DNA of 64,000 nt from G051903925 sp051903925 (lineage in GTDB: Bacteria; Pseudomonadota; Alphaproteobacteria; Zavarziniales; Zavarziniaceae): assembly GCF_051903925.1 (NCBI RefSeq), contig NZ_CP173678.1:2666001-2730000 (forward strand). Direction: 5' to 3'. Position numbers and translations under genes: made by a program. The notes beneath the pieces were generated by a model. That model worked only from the letters and a program-made list of their open reading frames with translations, was not told where the DNA came from and did not search any database. How positions within the stretch are numbered: position 1 is the stretch's first letter; each line of letters begins with the position of its first letter. Of this stretch, positions 34,669 through 43,189 are shown piece by piece.

Positions 34669-35442
34669 ATGTCGGAGGTTGAGGCCGGGCGCGACGGCGC
34701 CGTCTTCCGCATCGCGATCAACCGGCCGCACAAACGCAATGCCCTGAACCCGGACGTGATCGCGGCCATCGCTGACGGCCTGCGGGCGGCGGCGGGCGAT
34801 CCCGAGGCGCGCGCCATCCTGCTGACGGCCACGGGCGACAAGGCGTTCTGCGCAGGCGCCGACCTGGCCACGGGCACGGCGACATTTGCCTACGAATACC
34901 ATCGGCCGAACCTGCCCTTTGCCGACCTGCTGCGGACGGCGCACCAAGTGAACCTGCCCATTGTCGGCCGCATCAACGGCGCCTGCGTGGCCGGCGGCAT
35001 GGGCCTGCTGGCGCTGTGCGACATGGCGGTCGCCGCCGACACCGCCCGGTTCGGCCTGCCGGAGGTCAAGATCGGCATGTTCCCGATGCAGGTGCTGAGC
35101 GTGCTGCAGCGCCTGGTGCGGCCGCGCGACCTGGCCGAGATGTGCCTGACGGGCGAGTTGTTCGACGCGGCCCATGCGCGGGAGGTGGGCCTGGTCAACT
35201 ATGTCGTGCCCGCGGCCGAGCTGGACGCCAAGGTGGCCTGGCTGCTGGACCGGGTGCTGGACAAGTCGCCGACCGCGATCCGGCGCGGCAAGTACGCGCT
35301 GCGGGCCATTGTCGACATGACCTTCGAGCAGCAGATCGCCTTTACCGAGAGCGAGGTGGGCCTGCTGGTCGGGACCGAGGACGCGCGCGAGGGGGTCGCC
35401 TCGTTCAACGAGCGCCGGCCGCCGCGCTGGACAGGACGTTGA
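34669..35442 (+). CDS. Enoyl-CoA hydratase/isomerase family protein
   Basis: 257 residues. Crotonase fold: NRPHKRNALNPDVIAAIADG, DKAFCAGADLATG (oxyanion-hole loop) and GRINGACVAGGMGLLALCDM. Predicted to hydrate the enoyl-CoA product of the neighbouring dehydrogenase, though some crotonases isomerise or cleave C-C bonds. It sits between the dehydrogenase and the ATP-grasp synthetase subunit, with 1 nt and 3 nt gaps. Confidence 0.9.
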   Translation: MSEVEAGRDGAVFRIAINRPHKRNALNPDVIAAIADGLRAAAGDPEARAILLTATGDKAFCAGADLATGTATFAYEYHRPNLPFADLLRTAHQVNLPIVGRINGACVAGGMGLLALCDMAVAADTARFGLPEVKIGMFPMQVLSVLQRLVRPRDLAEMCLTGELFDAAHAREVGLVNYVVPAAELDAKVAWLLDRVLDKSPTAIRRGKYALRAIVDMTFEQQIAFTESEVGLLVGTEDAREGVASFNERRPPRWTGR

Positions 35443-35445
35443 GCC

Positions 35446-36615
35446 ATGCTGCTGATCGAGGCGGACGCCAAGCAGATGCTGGAGGATGCGGGCCTGCCCG
35501 TGCCGGGGGAGCGCAGCCTCTACGCGCCCGGCGATGCGGTGCGGACGCCCGGTGGCCCGGTTGCAGTCAAGGCCCAGGTCCTGGCCGGCGGCCGGGGCAA
35601 GGCTGGTCTGGTCCGCCTGGTCGATGCGGCGGGCACCGCCGACGCGGTCGCAGCCGTGCAGGCGCTTCTGGCGGCCCAGGGCACTACCGCCCTGGTCATG
35701 GCCGAGCGCCAGATCGACATCGCCCAGGAATACTACCTCGCCTGGCGGATCGACGACCTTGAGGCACGGCCCGTCCTGATGTTCTCGCCCCATGGCGGTG
35801 TGGAGATCGAGGCGCATGGCGAGAGCTTGCGCGAATGTCCCGTCGATCCACTGCGCCCTGTCCGACCGCAGGACCTGATCCCATTCTTTCGCGAGGCGGG
35901 GGTGGGTGGGCGCACGCTCGGCGCGATTGCCCGCTTCGCCGCCGATGCGTTCCGCCTGATGCAGGCGGTGGATGCCGACCTGGTGGAGATCAATCCGCTG
36001 GCGGTCACGCCCAAGGGGGACCTGGTCGCCCTCGATGCCAAGGTGTCGCTGGACGACAATGCGGACGTTCGCCATCACGAACGGGCGCGCCTTGTCTCCG
36101 ACACGCTGCAGCGCGCGGGGATGACGCCGCTGGAACTGCGCGCGGCGGGCCAGGGCTTCACCTTTGTCGAGCTCGACGGCGACGTTGCGCTGTTCACCGG
36201 CGGTGCTGGGCTTGGCATGGCGCTGGTCGACATGCTGGCCGATGCCGGCTATCGCGCCGCCGACTTCGTCGATGCGCCGGGCGGCAGCGGCACCGCGATC
36301 TTTGGCGCGTTGAGCAGCCTGATCTTTGCCCGGGCCGAGCGTGACGACGTCAAGGCGATCATCCTCTTCCTCACGCTCTCCGCCACCTCCCTCAAGGGGG
36401 CGGTCGAGAGCATCCTGGACCTGCTGAAGGTCCAGGCCCCGCCCAAGCCGCTGATCGTGGGCCTGGTGGCAACGGGCGCCGCAGAACGGGAGATGACGCG
36501 GAGCCAGGCCCAGGCCGCCTTCGAGGCACAGGGCCACCTCTGCGTAACCGAACTGGACGACGCCATCGCCGCCCTGCGGCGCATCGCACCCCCCGACGGA
36601 GTCTTGCGGGCATGA
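35446..36615 (+). CDS. Acyl-CoA synthetase (NDP-forming) beta subunit, ATP-grasp
   Basis: 389 residues. SucC-like ATP-grasp fold: LIEADAKQMLEDAGLPVPGE, VKAQVLAGGRGKAGLV (nucleotide-binding Lys region), DADLVEINPLAVTPKGDLVA (metal site), then a C-terminal flavodoxin-like domain with VALFTGGAGLGMALVDMLAD and VGLVATGAAEREM. Works with the alpha subunit at 32605. The subunits are not adjacent as sucCD are, but lie in one operon with the dehydrogenase and hydratase between them. The start overlaps nothing; the stop overlaps the thioesterase gene by 4 nt. Confidence 0.85.
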   Translation: MLLIEADAKQMLEDAGLPVPGERSLYAPGDAVRTPGGPVAVKAQVLAGGRGKAGLVRLVDAAGTADAVAAVQALLAAQGTTALVMAERQIDIAQEYYLAWRIDDLEARPVLMFSPHGGVEIEAHGESLRECPVDPLRPVRPQDLIPFFREAGVGGRTLGAIARFAADAFRLMQAVDADLVEINPLAVTPKGDLVALDAKVSLDDNADVRHHERARLVSDTLQRAGMTPLELRAAGQGFTFVELDGDVALFTGGAGLGMALVDMLADAGYRAADFVDAPGGSGTAIFGALSSLIFARAERDDVKAIILFLTLSATSLKGAVESILDLLKVQAPPKPLIVGLVATGAAEREMTRSQAQAAFEAQGHLCVTELDDAIAALRRIAPPDGVLRA

Positions 36616-37496
36616 ACATCGCCGCCGACACAGCCGACCTGAAGGCTCAGCTCTACGTCCACCAGCGCGCGCCCTATCCGCGCGGTCTGGGGGTGGAGTT
36701 CCTGGGCTGGGGCGGGGGGCGGGCGCGCCTGCGGCTGCCCTTCCACGAGCGCCTGGCGACACAGGACGGGGCCCGCATCGACGACCGGGCGCTCCTGGGC
36801 CTGCTGGACGACCTGGCCGCCTATGCCATCACCTCCGCCACCCAGGCGCAGCAGGGCATGTCCACCCTGGACCTGAAGGTCGAATTCCTGCATGCGCCGG
36901 CACCCGGGGCCGCGGTGACGGCCGATGCCAAGGTCACCGCGATCGACGGCGATGCGGCCTTTGTCGAGACGACGGCGACGGACGAGGGCGGCCGGGCGTG
37001 CGCCCGCTCCACCACCTGCTTCCTGCTTGGCCCCTATCCCGGCCAGTCCCCGGATGCCCAGGGCAATGGCCAGGCGGACGAAGGCGGCCTGATCGCGAAA
37101 TACGCGAAGCAGCTCTATGCGCCCGATGGGGTCGAGGGGCCCTATGACCGGTTCATGGCCCTGACCTATGCCGGGCCGGAGTGCCACATGGCCCCGCAGG
37201 AGCAGCTGATCGGCTGGGTCGGCAATCCGTCCTATCATGGCGGGGTGCTGGGCGGGCTGCTCGCCTCGGCCGCGAGCCATGGCGTCCAGGCAGCGGTGCG
37301 CCCCGGCACGCGCCTGCGGCTGGCCAGCATCAATATCCAGTTCCTGCGCTTCGCACCCTGGGTCCCCACCATAGGTCGCGCCAGCATCGACCGCATCGGC
37401 AAGCGCGCGGCCTATGCCACCGCCGTCGTGCTCCAGGGCGACGGCCCCCCCATCTCCCAGGCGCAGTGCATGTTCGTGGCCGCTCCCGGCAGCTGA
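36612..37496 (+). CDS. Double hotdog-fold acyl-CoA thioesterase (PaaI-like)
   Basis: 294 residues containing two hotdog units. The first (about 15-140) has RARLRLPFHERLATQ, LLGLLDDLAAYAITSATQAQ and VEFLHAPAPGAAVTA. The second (about 165-290) has NPSYHGGVLGGLLASAAS and INIQFLRFAPWVPTIGR. Each resembles a PaaI/YdiI-type thioesterase, fused in one chain. It probably releases CoA from stalled or final intermediates; the substrate is not evident. It overlaps the upstream stop (ATGA) and is followed by the SDR gene 7 nt later. Confidence 0.8.
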   Translation: MNIAADTADLKAQLYVHQRAPYPRGLGVEFLGWGGGRARLRLPFHERLATQDGARIDDRALLGLLDDLAAYAITSATQAQQGMSTLDLKVEFLHAPAPGAAVTADAKVTAIDGDAAFVETTATDEGGRACARSTTCFLLGPYPGQSPDAQGNGQADEGGLIAKYAKQLYAPDGVEGPYDRFMALTYAGPECHMAPQEQLIGWVGNPSYHGGVLGGLLASAASHGVQAAVRPGTRLRLASINIQFLRFAPWVPTIGRASIDRIGKRAAYATAVVLQGDGPPISQAQCMFVAAPGS

Positions 37497-37503
37497 GGGT
37501 GCC

Positions 37504-38244
37504 GTGGCAATCCTAATTGCCGGCGGGACCAAGGGGATCGGCCTGGCCATCGCGCGGCGCTTTGCCAAGCCCGGGGTCGACGTATTCCTGAACTATCGAC
37601 ACGACGAGACGGCCGCCGCCGCCGCAGCCCGGGAGATCGCGGGCCAAGGCGCCCACGCGCATGTCCTGCGTGGGGACGTGGGAACGCCGGACGGTGCGGC
37701 CGACCTGCTCCGGCGCGTTGCGGCGCATACGGAGCACCTGGACCAGATCGTCCACTGCGCCGTCCAGCCCCTGACCGGGCCGCTGCTGCAACTCGATCCC
37801 GCGGCCTTGTCCGCAGCGATCACGCTGAACGGGACGTCGATCGTCTTCCTGGTGCAGGCGGCACTTCCGCTGCTGAAGCGGGGCAGCACGGTCACCTTCA
37901 TCAGCAGCCGGGGCAGCCGGCTGGCCCTGCCGAACTATGGCGCGATCGGCGCGGGCAAGGCGCTGGCGGAATCGCTGATGCGCTACCTGGTCCTGGAACT
38001 GGCGCCGCTGGGCATCCGGGCGAACTGCGTGGCGCCCGGGCGGGTCGATACGCAGGCCCTGCGCCAGGTCCATGGCGACCGCACGGACCAGGTTCTGCGC
38101 CAGAGTGCGGCCGAGAATCCCAGCGGGCGCAACGTCACCGACGAAGACTACGCCGGCATGGTCGAGTTCCTGGCGAGCCCGGCGGGCGCCATGGTCCAGG
38201 GCCAGGTCATCTTCATCAACGGCGGCGCCTACCTGCACGCCTGA
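37504..38244 (+). CDS. Short-chain dehydrogenase/reductase
   Basis: 246 residues from GTG 37504. Rossmann motif AGGTKGIGLAIARRFAK, catalytic Ser in FISSRGSRLALP and the Tyr/Lys pair in NYGAIGAGKALAESLMRY, then GIRANCVAPGRVDT. The usual NNAG is replaced by HCAVQ. The position after two beta-oxidation steps suggests a hydroxyacyl-CoA or alcohol dehydrogenase role. Last gene of the plus-strand operon; its stop is 10 nt from the stop of the convergent hydrolase gene. A terminator is not obvious between them. Confidence 0.88.
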   Translation: MAILIAGGTKGIGLAIARRFAKPGVDVFLNYRHDETAAAAAAREIAGQGAHAHVLRGDVGTPDGAADLLRRVAAHTEHLDQIVHCAVQPLTGPLLQLDPAALSAAITLNGTSIVFLVQAALPLLKRGSTVTFISSRGSRLALPNYGAIGAGKALAESLMRYLVLELAPLGIRANCVAPGRVDTQALRQVHGDRTDQVLRQSAAENPSGRNVTDEDYAGMVEFLASPAGAMVQGQVIFINGGAYLHA

Positions 38245-38254
38245 GCGGCACCGC

Positions 38255-38959
38255 TCAGCCGCCTGCCGCCCATTCCACGAGGATGCGGGTGACGTCCTGG
38301 GGGCGCTCGATGGTGGCGAGGTGGCCGCAATCGGGGACGCGAACCAGGCGGGCGCCTGGGATGGCGGCGGCCATTTCCTCAGCCAGGTGGGGTGGGGTCG
38401 CCACGTCCTGCGCGCCCACCATCACGAGCGTCGGGCAGGCGATGCGGCCCAGGTGCGGCCGCGAATCCGGGCGCTTACCGATGGCCGCCTGCTGCCGCAT
38501 GAAACGCTCCGGCCCGACGTCCCAGGCGATGGTGCGGTAGAGCTGGCGCAGGTCGGCATCGTGGGTGCGGGCCGGATCGACCGCGATCTGCCAGGCCTGG
38601 TCCAGGAATGCGTCGAACCCGTCGCGCTGAACCGTCGCAATGGACGCGGCGCGGCCCGCCGTCTGTTCCGGCGTGTCGGCCCGGGCCGACGTGTCCATCA
38701 GGGCCAGGCGCGTCACCCGCTCCGGCGCCTGCCGCATGATCTCCAGCGCCGTGTAGCCCCCCATGGACAGCCCGCCCAGGGCGAAGCGGGGCGGTGCCTC
38801 GGCCAGGATCTGGGCGGCGATCTCGGCAATCGAATCGCCGCGCGTGTGGTTCGCGACCATCACCGGCGCCACTGACCACAGAGCCGGGATCTGCTCCGCA
38901 TAGAGCCGGGCGGAGCAGTACAGGGCGGGGATCAGCAGGATGGGGGCAGCATCGGTCAT
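38255..38959 (-). CDS. Alpha/beta hydrolase
   Basis: 234 residues from ATG 38959, which is 4 nt after the preceding SDR stop. Nucleophile elbow GGLSMGGYTALEIM, a general fold with LILIP-type N-terminal strand (ILLIPALYCSARLY), acid region VMVGAQDVATPPH and catalytic His in DCGHLATIERP. It resembles carboxylic-ester hydrolases and C-C hydrolases such as MhpC/PcaD types. It ends the minus-strand catabolic operon and could cleave a lactone, ester or beta-dicarbonyl intermediate. Confidence 0.85.
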   Translation of the reverse strand: MTDAAPILLIPALYCSARLYAEQIPALWSVAPVMVANHTRGDSIAEIAAQILAEAPPRFALGGLSMGGYTALEIMRQAPERVTRLALMDTSARADTPEQTAGRAASIATVQRDGFDAFLDQAWQIAVDPARTHDADLRQLYRTIAWDVGPERFMRQQAAIGKRPDSRPHLGRIACPTLVMVGAQDVATPPHLAEEMAAAIPGARLVRVPDCGHLATIERPQDVTRILVEWAAGG

Positions 38960-38963
38960 GGCG

Positions 38964-39728
38964 TCACCCTGCGGTATAGCCGCCGTCCGCCGTATAGGCG
39001 GCACCGCTGACATAGGATGCCTGGTCCGAGCACAGCCAGGCGACCAGGGCCGCCACCTCCTCGGCCTGGCCGACGCGCTGCAACGGCAGGCGCGGGCGGA
39101 TCGCGTCGGCTCGCCGGCTCAGCGTATCGACCGTCAGCGGCGTCTCGATATAGCCGGGGCACACTGCGTTGACCCGGATGCCGCGCGGCCCGTACTCGAC
39201 CGCCGCCGCCCTGGTCAGGCCGATCACGGCGTGCTTCGTCGCGGTATAGACGCCCGAGCCCGGAAGGCCGATCAGACCGCCGATGGAGGCGGTGTTGACG
39301 ATGGCACCGCCCCCCTGCATCGCGCCCAGCTCATGCTTCAGACACAGCCACACGCCCTTCAGGTTGATGGCGACCAGCCGGTCGAAGGCGGCTTCCTCCA
39401 TCTCGCCCAGCTTCTGCCCGGCGGCCCCCAGTTCCGCGGCCCCGATCCCGGCATTGTTGAAGGCGCAATCCAGCCGGCCAAAGCGGGCCAGCGTGCCCTG
39501 CACCATGGCCTGAACCATGGCGTCGTCGGATACGTCGGCCACAACGGCCAGCGCCTCGCCCCCGGCAGCCACGATCTCGGACGCGACGGACTGGGCGCTG
39601 TCCGCGTTGCGGTCGGCAACGACGACCCGCGCACCCTCGGCCGCGAAGCGCAGCGCCGTCGCCCGCCCGATGCCGGAGCCGCCGCCGGTGACCAGCCCGA
39701 CCCTGCCCGCCAGCAGGCCGCCCGCCAT
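38964..39728 (-). CDS. Short-chain dehydrogenase/reductase
   Basis: 254 residues, classical SDR: VTGGGSGIGRATALRFAAEG, CAFNNAGIGAAELG, IVNTASIGGLIGLPGSGV and YTATKHAVIGLTRAAAVEYG with the Tyr/Lys dyad, then NAVCPGYIETPL. Asp in VVVADRNAD after strand 2 favours NAD+ as cofactor. Part of the minus-strand operon, 1 nt from the next SDR; the two SDRs may oxidise successive alcohols or one may be epimerase-like. Confidence 0.92.
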   Translation of the reverse strand: MAGGLLAGRVGLVTGGGSGIGRATALRFAAEGARVVVADRNADSAQSVASEIVAAGGEALAVVADVSDDAMVQAMVQGTLARFGRLDCAFNNAGIGAAELGAAGQKLGEMEEAAFDRLVAINLKGVWLCLKHELGAMQGGGAIVNTASIGGLIGLPGSGVYTATKHAVIGLTRAAAVEYGPRGIRVNAVCPGYIETPLTVDTLSRRADAIRPRLPLQRVGQAEEVAALVAWLCSDQASYVSGAAYTADGGYTAG

Positions 39729-39729
39729 C

Positions 39730-40566
39730 TCAGGACGCCTTGGCGTGGTCGGCCCGCTCGTAGCCGGGGCGGGGGATCTGGCTCATCAGGACCTGGGCCA
39801 CGCCGCCGTCGACCAGGATCTCCTGCCCGTTGATATAGGTGGCGCGCGCGCTGGACAGGAAGACGATGGCTTCCGCGATATCGGCGGGGACGCCGATGCG
39901 CCGGGCGGGCACCATCTCGATCCGCCGGCGCAACAGCTCCGCGTCCTGGTAGAAGGGCTCGCTCATCGGCGTGCGCACCATGGCGGGGCTGACGACGTTT
40001 GACCGGATGCCGAACTCCCCCCATTCCAGCGCCAGCTGGAGCGAGAGCATCATCACCCCCGCCTTCGAGACGCTGTAGGCCCCGCTATACCCTTGCGGGA
40101 AATGCCCGGCGAGGGAAGACAGGTGGACGATGCTGCCGCCGCCCGCATCGACCATCTGCTGCCGGAATGCCTGCGCCGTGACCAGGAAGCCGGTCAGGTT
40201 CACCGCCAGAAGCTGGTTCCACTTGTCGATGGGGAAGTCGGCCAGGCCGCCGGCATGCAGCACCGCCGCATTGTTGACCAGGGCGGCACAGGGGCCGACC
40301 TGGGCGGCGCAGGCCTCCGCCACCGCGCGCATGCTGGCGGGATCGGCGATGTCGCAGGCGAAGCCCTGGGCGCTGGCACCCCTGGCCGCCAGCTCGCCGG
40401 CCAGGGCCTGCGCCGCTGGTCCGTCGCGGTCCAGCAGGCACAGCCTGGCGCCCACCTCGGCAAAGCTGGCCGCGATTTGCCGGCCCAGGCCGCCCGCGGC
40501 GCCGGTGATCACGCAGACCTTGTCCCTCAGGCCCAGCCAGTCGGCCCCGTTGCTGCTCGTCGTCAT
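39730..40566 (-). CDS. Short-chain dehydrogenase/reductase
   Basis: 278 residues. Motifs: VITGAAGGLGRQIAASFAEV, LVNNAAVLHAGGL, SIVHLSSLAGHFPQGYSG and YSVSKAGVMMLSLQLALEWG, then SNVVSPAMVRTPMSEPFYQ. Cofactor strand CLLDRDGP has Asp, again favouring NAD+. It lies 21 nt downstream of the AtuA-like gene. Typical of alcohol or diol oxidation in terpenoid and steroid catabolic clusters, though the substrate cannot be read from sequence. Confidence 0.92.
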   Translation of the reverse strand: MTTSSNGADWLGLRDKVCVITGAAGGLGRQIAASFAEVGARLCLLDRDGPAAQALAGELAARGASAQGFACDIADPASMRAVAEACAAQVGPCAALVNNAAVLHAGGLADFPIDKWNQLLAVNLTGFLVTAQAFRQQMVDAGGGSIVHLSSLAGHFPQGYSGAYSVSKAGVMMLSLQLALEWGEFGIRSNVVSPAMVRTPMSEPFYQDAELLRRRIEMVPARRIGVPADIAEAIVFLSSARATYINGQEILVDGGVAQVLMSQIPRPGYERADHAKAS

Positions 40567-40587
40567 GGTCGGATGCCCTCTGTCTGG

Positions 40588-42366
40588 TCAGGTCCAGGCC
40601 GCGGGGACGCGGATCGGAATCTCAAGCGCGATCTGGGCAAAGCTTTTGCCCTGCGCGTCATTGCGCAGCGACGCCGCTCCGCCGCCGCCCAGCGCGTCGT
40701 GCAGCAGGAAGTTGAAGGCATGGATGCCCGGCACCTCGAACCGCTCGACCCGGCCATGCGCCAGGTGGGCGAAGTGCGCGGCCATGCGCTCCGCCGTCAG
40801 CTGCTGGCGCAGCACGGCGGCGTATTCCGGGCGCCTGGCGATGACGCCGATATTGGACTTGTCGCCCTTGTCGCCAGAGCGGGCATAGGCCAGCCGGATC
40901 AGCGGCAACTCGACCATCGGGCCGTCGGGCACTGCCTCGCCAGGCGCAGGCGCCTGGACCGGGGTCGCCACGATTGGCGGGCCCGCCGTCGGCACCGGAA
41001 CCGCCAGCGTCTCGCCCGCGATGTCCACGCATGGCGGCGGCAGGCGGTCCTTGGCGATCAGGAACGAGAACAGGCGCACGATGGGCTGCGGCTTGGGCCG
41101 GCCGCCGGCATAGCCCGTAGTGCCGGGGGCATAGTTGGTGCCGGCCGGCGCCACCTCGCCCGCAAAGATCTGCAAGGCGGCCTGGCTGTCATGGGCCACG
41201 GCGATGCGCATGACCACCTCGCGCACCCGCGTCGCCCGGGGATCGGCGCCATAGATCGAGTCCGCGCCCAGGATCTCGATCTCGACTCCGCGGAAGTCGC
41301 CCAGGTTGCGGTCGCGGAACATCATGCGGCAGCGTTCCACGATCGCCTCCGCACTGGCCTGGGCCTTGCGCGCCGCGTCGAAGCCGATGAGCGTCAGCTG
41401 GCCCACGCACCGGAAACCGTCCTCCCACGTAGCGGAGACCTTATAGGTTCCAGTCGCCGGCCGGCCCCGGGCGCCCGCCACGCGTACGCGATCGGGGCCC
41501 ACCTGCTCCATCGTCACGGCGCTGAAGTCGGCCACCACGTCGGGCAGGACATAGGCCGCGGGATCGCCAATCTCGTACAGCATCTGCTCGGCGACCGTCG
41601 CAGGATTGACCAGGCCGCCGGTGCCCTCGGGCTTGGTCAGGACGAACGAGCCGTCCGCGGCGCATTCGGCAATGGGGTAGCCGATGTCGGCCCAGCCCGG
41701 CACCTGGTCCCAGTCGGTATGCAGGCCGCCGGTCGCCTGCGGCCCGCATTCCAGGATATGGCCGACCAGGCTGCCCGCTGCCATGCGGTCCCAGTCGTCG
41801 GCCTTCCAGCCGAACTCGTGGATCAGGATGCCCAGGGCCAGGGCGGAATCGGCGCAGCGGCCCGTCAGCACGATGTCAGCGCCGCGCGCCAGGGCTGCCG
41901 CGATGGGCAGCGCGCCCAGATAGGCATTGGCGCTGACCAGGTCGGCGGGCAGGGGGGTGCGGGCGTCCATCTCCGCAATGCCTTCGGCGCGCAGGTCGGG
42001 GATCAGGGGCAGCACGTCGTCCCCCTCCACCACGGCGATGCGCAAGGGCACGCCCCGCTTGTCGCACAGCGCCTTCAGGGCGGCAGCACAGCTGCGTGGG
42101 TTCACGCCGCCCGCGTTGGTGACGACCTTGATCCCCTTGGCCGCGACATCCTCCAGCACGCTGGACATGGCGCCGGTCACGAAGTCGCGGGCATAGCCCT
42201 GGGCCGGATCCTTGGCCCGTGCCCGGACCAGGACCGACATCGTGACTTCGGCCAGGTAGTCCAGCATCAGGTAGTCGACCTGCGCCCGCCGCACCAGTTG
42301 CGGCGCACTGACCGCGCTGTCGCCCCAGAAGCCGGACGGGCAGCCGATGCGGACGGTCCGGCTCAT
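40588..42366 (-). CDS. AtuA-like protein (acyclic terpene utilisation family)
   Basis: 592 residues. The DUF1446/AtuA N-terminal domain opens VRIGCPSGFWGDSAVSAPQ and contains AEVTMSVLVRARAKDP, VVTNAGGVNPRSCA and GADIVLTGRCADSAL. The smaller C-terminal AtuA-like domain has LAYARSGDKGDKSNIGV. AtuA is required for citronellol/geraniol degradation in pseudomonads, with unclear biochemistry. It suggests that the island handles an acyclic isoprenoid or another branched acid. The geranyl-CoA carboxylase genes usual in atu clusters are not in this window. ATG overlaps the hydratase stop by 4 nt. Confidence 0.88.
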   Translation of the reverse strand: MSRTVRIGCPSGFWGDSAVSAPQLVRRAQVDYLMLDYLAEVTMSVLVRARAKDPAQGYARDFVTGAMSSVLEDVAAKGIKVVTNAGGVNPRSCAAALKALCDKRGVPLRIAVVEGDDVLPLIPDLRAEGIAEMDARTPLPADLVSANAYLGALPIAAALARGADIVLTGRCADSALALGILIHEFGWKADDWDRMAAGSLVGHILECGPQATGGLHTDWDQVPGWADIGYPIAECAADGSFVLTKPEGTGGLVNPATVAEQMLYEIGDPAAYVLPDVVADFSAVTMEQVGPDRVRVAGARGRPATGTYKVSATWEDGFRCVGQLTLIGFDAARKAQASAEAIVERCRMMFRDRNLGDFRGVEIEILGADSIYGADPRATRVREVVMRIAVAHDSQAALQIFAGEVAPAGTNYAPGTTGYAGGRPKPQPIVRLFSFLIAKDRLPPPCVDIAGETLAVPVPTAGPPIVATPVQAPAPGEAVPDGPMVELPLIRLAYARSGDKGDKSNIGVIARRPEYAAVLRQQLTAERMAAHFAHLAHGRVERFEVPGIHAFNFLLHDALGGGGAASLRNDAQGKSFAQIALEIPIRVPAAWT

Positions 42367-43175
42367 CGCGCGGCCCCCGGATCGGTGAAGCGGGCGGCAC
42401 GCTTCTCCATGGCGGCGTTCACCGCTTCGACCTGGTTGGGACTGCCGACCAGACGGTCCTGCTCCACGCTCTCACGCTGGAGCAGGGTGGCGGCATCGCT
42501 GTCCTCCGCCTCGTTCAGGACGCGCTTGGCGGCCTGGATCGCTTCCGGGTTGCGGCCGGCGACTTCATGCGCAAAGGCCAGCGCCTCGGCCAGGGGATCG
42601 TCCACGACGCGGGTGGCAAAGCCATAGGCCAGGGCCTCCGTGCCTGAGAAGATGCGGCCCGAATAGGCCAGTTCGCGCACCACGTCCTGGCGCGCCAGGG
42701 CGCGCAGCAGGGGGATGCCCGCCATGTCCGGGATCAGGCCCCAGCGGATTTCGAGAAGCCCCAGCCTGGCGTCAGGCGTCACGTAGCGGATGTCGGCCCC
42801 CAGCGCCAATTGCAGGCCGGCGCCCAAGGCCGTGCCATGGACCGCCGCGATCACCGGCGCCGGCACGTCGCGCCAGACCATGGCGGCATGCTGCCCGCGG
42901 TTGGAGATGCCATGCGTGCGCGGCGTGTTGGGTGGCGGCCCGGTCACACCTTCGGCCCCCGCCATGGCGGCGAAGTTGCTGGTGTCCAGGCCGGCGCAGA
43001 ACGCGCGCCCCGCGCCAGAAAGGACGACGGCCCGCACGGCGGCGTCGCGCTTCAGGCCTTCGCCCGCCGCGATCAGTTCCTCGAACGCGGCATCGTCCAG
43101 CGCATTCATCTTGTCCGGCCGGTTCAGCCGCACATGGGCGACGCCGGCATCGACCGTCACGGCCAGGCGTTTCAT
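42363..43175 (-). CDS. Enoyl-CoA hydratase/isomerase family protein
   Basis: 270 residues from ATG 43175. Crotonase signatures: RLNRPDKMNALDDAAFEELI, GAGRAFCAGLDTSNFAAM (oxyanion loop) and AVHGTALGAGLQLALGADI, then YVTPDARLGLLEIRWGLIPD. It differs clearly from the hydratase at 34669, so the two likely act at different steps. Located between the alcohol dehydrogenase (14-nt gap) and the AtuA-like gene (4-nt overlap). Confidence 0.9.
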   Translation of the reverse strand: MKRLAVTVDAGVAHVRLNRPDKMNALDDAAFEELIAAGEGLKRDAAVRAVVLSGAGRAFCAGLDTSNFAAMAGAEGVTGPPPNTPRTHGISNRGQHAAMVWRDVPAPVIAAVHGTALGAGLQLALGADIRYVTPDARLGLLEIRWGLIPDMAGIPLLRALARQDVVRELAYSGRIFSGTEALAYGFATRVVDDPLAEALAFAHEVAGRNPEAIQAAKRVLNEAEDSDAATLLQRESVEQDRLVGSPNQVEAVNAAMEKRAARFTDPGAAR

Positions 43176-43189
43176 CTCGCGGATTCCCT

